From: JACCXE01 sp963718605
Lineage (GTDB): Bacteria; Actinomycetota; Acidimicrobiia; Acidimicrobiales; JACCXE01
DNA: 64,000 nucleotides
Assembly (NCBI GenBank): GCA_963718605.1
Contig: OY970363.1
Location: 1,426,001-1,490,000 of the forward strand
Direction: 5' to 3'
The notes under the pieces are model-generated. The model was not told where the DNA came from. It made no database searches and worked only from the letters and a program-made list of their open reading frames with translations. This document shows positions 59,742 through 64,000 of this stretch, piece by piece (positions within the stretch are counted from its first letter, which is position 1; each line of letters begins with the position of its first letter). Position numbers and translations under genes: made by a program.

Positions 59742-61039
59742 CTAGCCGTTCTTCGGTAGCTCGTTGAACGGCACGCGGGACTGGTCGCCCGGCTCCTTCG
59801 GCAACCCAAGCGCGCGTTCGCCGACCATGTTCTTCTGGATCTGATCGGTACCGCCGTAAATCGGCAGCGCCTGCGCGCTCAGGATCGCACCGGTCATCGC
59901 GGTCGCAGCGCGTCCTCCCGGTGCGTCGGCGAGCGTCTTGCGTTGCTCGTCGGTGTAGCCGTGCAACATCCCTCGGGCGCCCATGATGTCGCCGCTCATG
60001 TCGCGGTTGTGGCGCAGGATGTCGGCCATCAGCAGCTTCGAGAAATTGGCGAGGCCGGGGATGTCGCCACCGCGCGCTCGCACCGCCTTGTGGCGTTCGG
60101 TGTTGAGTCGCGCCAGTTCGCTGAGGATGTGCGACTGCGCCAGCCGCTGCCGCATGCTCGGCTCGTCGGCCTTGCCAAAGTCGCGGGCGAGCGAGATGTA
60201 GCCGGCCGCGGGCGACGTGCGCTGCCGACCGGCTGCCACTTTGGCCTTGTCCTTCGGCTTGGCCGACGGCTCGCGCACGAAGTCCCCGCGCGCTTGTCGA
60301 GGTTCCCGGCGATCGTGCCTGGCGACGCGCCCATCACGCGGTCGCCGCCCGCTCCCATCCCGGATCGTTCGAACAGCAGTGTGGTGTTGGCGACCGACCA
60401 GCCGTCATTCACGTCGCCGATGCGCGCGTCGTCGGCGACGATCGCATCGCTCATGAACACCTCGTTGAACATGGCGTGGCCCGTCATCTCTTTCAGCGGA
60501 CGGACCTCGACGCCGGGCTGGTGCATGTCGAACGCGAACCACGTGATGCCCTGATGCTTCGGCGCCGTCGGGTTCGTGCGCGCGATCAGCATGCCCATGT
60601 CCGCGATCTGGCCGCCCGAGGTCCACACCTTCTGGCCGTTGATGATCCACTCGTCGCCGTCCTTGACCGCCTTCGTCGTGAGGCCCGCGAGATCCGAGCC
60701 GGCGCCGGGCTCACTGAACAGCTGGCACCACGCGAGCTGGCCCGTCACGATCGGGCGCACGAAGCGCTCGACCTGCTCGTCGGTGCCGTGCTGCGCGATC
60801 GTCGGCGCCGCGAGCATGAGCCCGAGGCCGTTGGGCGCCCCGAGCGCGCCGTGCTCGAGGATCGTGCGTTGCACCTTGATGGCATCACCGCGACTCAGTC
60901 CGCGGCCGTAGCGATGCGACGGCATGATCGGTTGCGACCACCCGGCGGTGCCGAGGCGTTCCCACCATTGCGCGCACGTGAGATCAGGGTCCCAGTTGTC
61001 GCTGAGCCAGTCACGCAGCTCGTCGATCACTTCAGCCAT
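59742..61039 (-). CDS. Acyl-CoA dehydrogenase family protein, one frameshift
   Basis: About 432 residues when the GGGG near 60286 is read as GGGGG: AGNLDKRAG then joins DFVREPSAKPKDKAKVAAG. Motifs CQLFSEPGAGSDLAGLTTKA, IINGQKVWTSGGQIADMGML, PLKEMTGHAMFNEVFMSDAI and the C-terminal YGGTDQIQKNMVGERALGLP are intact. Actinobacterial dehydrogenases of this branch often oxidise steroid or long acyl-CoA side chains as heteromers. ATG at 61039 with GGAGGT; overlaps the DUF35 gene by 8 nt. Confidence 0.9.
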
Positions 61040-61472
61040 TCCCAACCTCCATTGGTTTGAACTGGGGCAGCTGCCGTCCGTCGGACAGCGGTTCCCACGT
61101 CAACGTCACCTTGTCGCCCACTGCTACCGACAACGGGTCGCAGTCGATCACATTCGACATCACCCGCACGGTGCGGGCGCCGTCACCTGCGTCGACTTCG
61201 ATGAGCGCGACCACGTAGGGCACACGGTCGGCCATGGTCGGATTCGCCGGGCGGTGTTGCACGCTGCTGGCGTACACGGTGCCGGTGCCGTTGGATTCGC
61301 GCCACGTGAGCGAGTCGGCGGACAAGCACTGCGGGCACACCTCACGCGGATAGAAGATCGGAGCGTCGCACGCGGTGCACCACTGCACGAGGTAGCGACC
61401 GTCGCGCGTCGCGTCCCAGAACGAATCCGTCGTCTCGGTCGACTTCGGCTCGATTCGCGTGCGCTCGGTCAC
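61032..61472 (-). CDS. DUF35/OB-fold protein, thiolase partner
   Basis: 146 residues. A rubredoxin-like zinc finger, VQWCTACDAPIFYPREVCPQ with a final Cys (CxxC ... CxxC), then an OB-fold (GTGTVYASSVQHRPANPTMA, YVVALIEVDAGDGARTVRVM). DUF35 proteins bind acyl-CoA and pair with thiolase-like enzymes such as Ltp2. GTG start overlapping the thiolase-like stop, strong evidence of a joint complex. Confidence 0.9.
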   Translation of the reverse strand: MTERTRIEPKSTETTDSFWDATRDGRYLVQWCTACDAPIFYPREVCPQCLSADSLTWRESNGTGTVYASSVQHRPANPTMADRVPYVVALIEVDAGDGARTVRVMSNVIDCDPLSVAVGDKVTLTWEPLSDGRQLPQFKPMEVGNG

Positions 61473-62674
61473 AGCGTCGACTCCGTGCCGAGCACCGACG
61501 TCGACATGCACGACAGGACCATGCCCGAACCGTGGGCGACCGCAATGTTGGCGTCGGGCACCTGGCGGGTGTCGCACTCACCGCGCAGTTGCCGCACGGC
61601 CTCGACGACTAGGAACATGCCGTACATGCCGGGGTGCGTGTAACTGAGCCCGCCGCCGTTCGTGTTGGTCGGCAACGCGCCGCCCGGCCCGATGTTGGTG
61701 GATTCCACGAACGCGCCGCCTTCGCCCTTGGCGCAGAAGCCGAGATCCTCGAAGTGCAGCAACTGCGTGATGGTGAAGCTGTCGTAACCCATGAACACGT
61801 CGACGTCGCTCGGCGTGACGCCGGCCATGCCGAACGCTTTGGGTCCACTGATCGCACCGGGCGTCGTGCCGAGGTCGGGCATCTGGCTGATCATCATGTG
61901 GTCGTGCGCCGTCGCCGCGCCGAGCACGTACACCGGCGGCTTGCGCAGGTCCTTGGCTCGTTCGGCGGTGGTCACGATGAACGCGCCGGCGCCGTCGGTG
62001 ACGAGGCAGCAGTCGAGCTTGTGCAGCGGCGACGCGATCATGTCTGACGCCAGCACGTCGGCGACGGTCAACGGGTCGCGCTTGTGCGCGTTCGGGTTGA
62101 GCGCAGCCCACTCACGGGACTTCACCGCGATCGCCGCGAGCTGCTCGGGCGTGGTGCCGTACTGCGCCATGTGCCGACTCGCGGCCAGCGCGTAGCTGCC
62201 GGCCGGCCCCTGCAACCCGTACGGCGTCTCCCACTCGGTCATCGGGTTGTCGCTGCCGTACATGGCCGCCCGCGCCCGCTGCGGCGCGTTCGGATCCGTC
62301 GCGCGTTGCTTGGCCAGCGTGTGGCTCGCGCGCGGCGTTTGTGCGAACACGACCAGCACGCATTCGCACACGCCGGAGGCGACGGCCGACGCCGCGTGTT
62401 CGAGGTAGACCTCGAACACCGAACCGCCCGTCATCGTCGAGTCGGTGAACGTGGGAGTGATGCCGAGGAACTCGGCGAACTGCATCGCGCTCTGGTGGTG
62501 GCAGATGCCATCGATGTCACTGAGCGACAGGCCGGCGTCGTCGAGCACTTCGCGCACCATGCGGGCTTCGAGCGCCCGACCGGTCAGGTCGAGCTCACCC
62601 GTCGGCGACACCGCCTCGGCGATACCAACGACCGCGGTCTTCCCGCGCAGTGTGCGATCCCCCAGTGAACCCAT
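61469..62674 (-). CDS. Thiolase-fold lipid-transfer/aldolase-type protein (Ltp2-like)
   Basis: 401 residues of the SCP-x/Ltp thiolase branch: TAVVGIAEAVSPTGELDL, DIDGICHHQSAMQFAEFLGI, CLVTDGAGAFIVTTAERAKD and NTNGGGLSYTHPGMYGMFLV. The usual nucleophile Cys position reads TMTGGSVF, so classic thiolysis is unlikely. Ltp2-type enzymes instead split steroid side-chain hydroxyacyl-CoA by retro-aldol reaction with a DUF35 partner, which is encoded next. ATG at 62674, divergent from the amidohydrolase. Confidence 0.88.
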   Translation of the reverse strand: MGSLGDRTLRGKTAVVGIAEAVSPTGELDLTGRALEARMVREVLDDAGLSLSDIDGICHHQSAMQFAEFLGITPTFTDSTMTGGSVFEVYLEHAASAVASGVCECVLVVFAQTPRASHTLAKQRATDPNAPQRARAAMYGSDNPMTEWETPYGLQGPAGSYALAASRHMAQYGTTPEQLAAIAVKSREWAALNPNAHKRDPLTVADVLASDMIASPLHKLDCCLVTDGAGAFIVTTAERAKDLRKPPVYVLGAATAHDHMMISQMPDLGTTPGAISGPKAFGMAGVTPSDVDVFMGYDSFTITQLLHFEDLGFCAKGEGGAFVESTNIGPGGALPTNTNGGGLSYTHPGMYGMFLVVEAVRQLRGECDTRQVPDANIAVAHGSGMVLSCMSTSVLGTESTL

Positions 62675-62700
62675 AGCGCTGACGTTCTAGCCTGAACCGC

Positions 62701-63889
62701 ATGCCGTATGTGCCCGAGGATCGACTCGTCCACGACGCCGACGCCCACGTGGTCGAGACGCCTGATTTCTTCCGCGACTACGCCGACCCGGACATCCGCG
62801 ACCGCATCCCACCGCTGTACGTGATGAACGTTGCGCCCGGCGAAGCCGACCTGATCGAGCACTTCCGCGGCCGTCACTCCGATCCGGAGTTCCGCGAGCG
62901 CGACGAAGCCGAGATCATGACGCGCAAGAACTGGAAGGCGACCGGTTCCTTCATCGCCGAGGACAGGCCCAAGGCGCTCGACCTCATCGGCGTGGCCAGT
63001 CAGCTCGTGTTCAACACGTTCGCGAACGGGACGCTCGAAAAGGCCGAGCGCGCGGATGACCTCGACTACGCGTACGGCCTCGCCCGCGCCCACAACCGGG
63101 CGATGGTGGACTTCTGCACCGTCGACAAGCGGCTGCTGCCGGTCGCCTACGTGCCGCTGGCCGACTTCGACCGCGCCGCGTCGATGGCGAACGAAGCGAT
63201 CCAGCAGGGCGCGGCCGCGTTGATGATCGCCAGTAGTTGTCCGACCACGCACAGCCCAAGTCACATCGGGCTCGACCCCGTGTGGGCGGCGGCGCAGGAG
63301 GCCGGCGTGCCCGTCGTCTTTCACGTGGGCGGCGGCGGCCGGCTGCTCGACCCGATGTATTTCGGAAAACGGCCTGCCGCCCGTCCCCGACTTCCACGGC
63401 GGCGACGGCAACTTCCGCAGCGTCAGCTACATGGCGATCCAGTACCCGGTGATGCAGACACTGTCCACGCTGATCATCGACGGCGTGCTCGACCGTTACC
63501 CGACGCTGCAGTGGGGCGTGATCGAGCAAGGCGGAAGCTGGCTGCCCGGCCTCATGCGCGCCATCGATTCCAGCGCCACCGCGTTCTACAAGAACGAGGA
63601 GCGTTTGCAGAAGCTGTCGTTGAAGCCGAGCGAGTACATGAAGCGACAACTGAAGGTCACGCCGTATCCGCACGAGGACGCCGGCTGGATCGCGGAGCAG
63701 AGCGACCCGGGTATGTGCATGTTCTCGAGCGACTACCCGCACGTCGAAGGCGGCCGGAACCCGCTCGGCCGTTTCGACACGTCACTCGAAAACGCGAGCG
63801 ACGAAGTGAAACAGCGCTTCTACTGCGACAACTTCGTCGAGATGATGGGCCCGACGCTCAAGCGGCTCGGAGTGCCCGCGGCCGCTTGA
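62701..63889 (+). CDS. Amidohydrolase family metal-dependent hydrolase, one frameshift
   Basis: About 396 residues when a GG near 63365 is read as G: LLDPMYF then continues ENGLPPVPDFHGGDGNFRSV. TIM-barrel amidohydrolase of the ACMSD-like group: HDADAHVVETPDFF gives the metal His, His in VPVVFHVGGGG, and Asp in MFSSDYPHVEGGRNP. Members decarboxylate or hydrolyse ring acids, and are frequent beside acyl-CoA clusters of actinobacteria. ATG at 62701. Confidence 0.87.
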
Positions 63890-63999
63890 GGCTGACCCTG
63901 CTGCTCGCCCACCAAGGCGGGTGGGACGAGATCTCCTTCACGCTCATCGGTGTTGGCGTGACGTGGTGGTACCTCAGGAAGCGTCGCTCGAAAGGTTGA
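63886..63999 (+). CDS. Small single-helix membrane protein
   Basis: 37 residues from a TTG that overlaps the amidohydrolase stop (TTGA): RLTLLLAHQGGWDEISFTLI, then a membrane helix and the basic tail LRKRRSKG. Complete just inside the window's right edge. The overlap and the hydrophobic-then-basic design suggest a real gene, but a TTG start lowers confidence. Confidence 0.5.
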   Translation: MRLTLLLAHQGGWDEISFTLIGVGVTWWYLRKRRSKG

Positions 64000-64000
64000 G

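Overview
The window is high-GC DNA of an actinobacterium. The best guess is an Acidimicrobiia-type lineage, inferred from gene content rather than from a marker gene. The evidence is the actinobacterial order fhaA-fhaB-pstP-rodA-pbpA-pknB-trpG/pabA ... DUF881-crgA, many acyl-CoA/thiolase/ABC genes, frequent GTG starts and 1-4 nt start/stop overlaps. There is no rRNA operon and no CRISPR array. One tRNA-Leu(CAG) and one IS481-family insertion are present.

Layout. 1-8.5 kb (minus): acyl-CoA dehydrogenase, type-B carboxylesterase, TetR regulator, alpha/beta hydrolase, a large secreted subtilisin-like protein with FG-GAP repeats and an LPxTG tail (reading frame broken six times), and the start of another secreted protein. 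8.5-16.4 kb (plus): a branched-chain-amino-acid-type ABC system packed into three genes (fused LivH-LivM permease, an MFS-LivF-LivG triple fusion, a membrane-anchored binding protein) and a secreted hydrolase. 16.4-21.5 kb: yaaA, small exported proteins, and a ClpP locus in which an active clpP diverges from an XRE regulator plus a ClpP-like protein without its catalytic serine, with a perfect 12-bp-arm palindrome between them. 21.5-24.3 kb: a glycine-rich PGRS-like exported protein, then an IS481 element inserted at the 3' end of tRNA-Leu with a 15-bp target duplication. 24.3-29.4 kb: M23 peptidase, TauD-type dioxygenase, a cupredoxin-PQQ dehydrogenase, an AlkB-like oxygenase and an AbiEi/DUF559 protein.

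29.5-45.5 kb: the cell-wall/division signalling locus. Between pabA and DUF881-crgA lies a tightly overlapping six-gene signalling island: a SARP/BTAD-REC hybrid, a degenerate histidine-kinase-like phosphotransferase, two single-domain response regulators, a periplasmic binding protein and a membrane histidine kinase. Related 52-bp elements flank the island, and each contains three 11-bp-period repeats of the kind SARP proteins bind. 45.6-64 kb: lipid/CoA metabolism (two thiolase-type genes, acyl-CoA synthetase, acyl-CoA dehydrogenase, DUF35 protein, thioesterase, epoxide hydrolase, amidohydrolase) mixed with AlkX/YcaQ, queA, an SDR/SoxR pair with a clear MerR-type promoter, LysE, 1-Cys peroxiredoxin and an EamA transporter.

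At least 13 apparent frameshifts in otherwise well-conserved genes can each be repaired by about one base, and most of those I resolved lie in short homopolymer runs. I therefore read most of them as sequence errors rather than true pseudogenes. The six in the protease gene are less certain.
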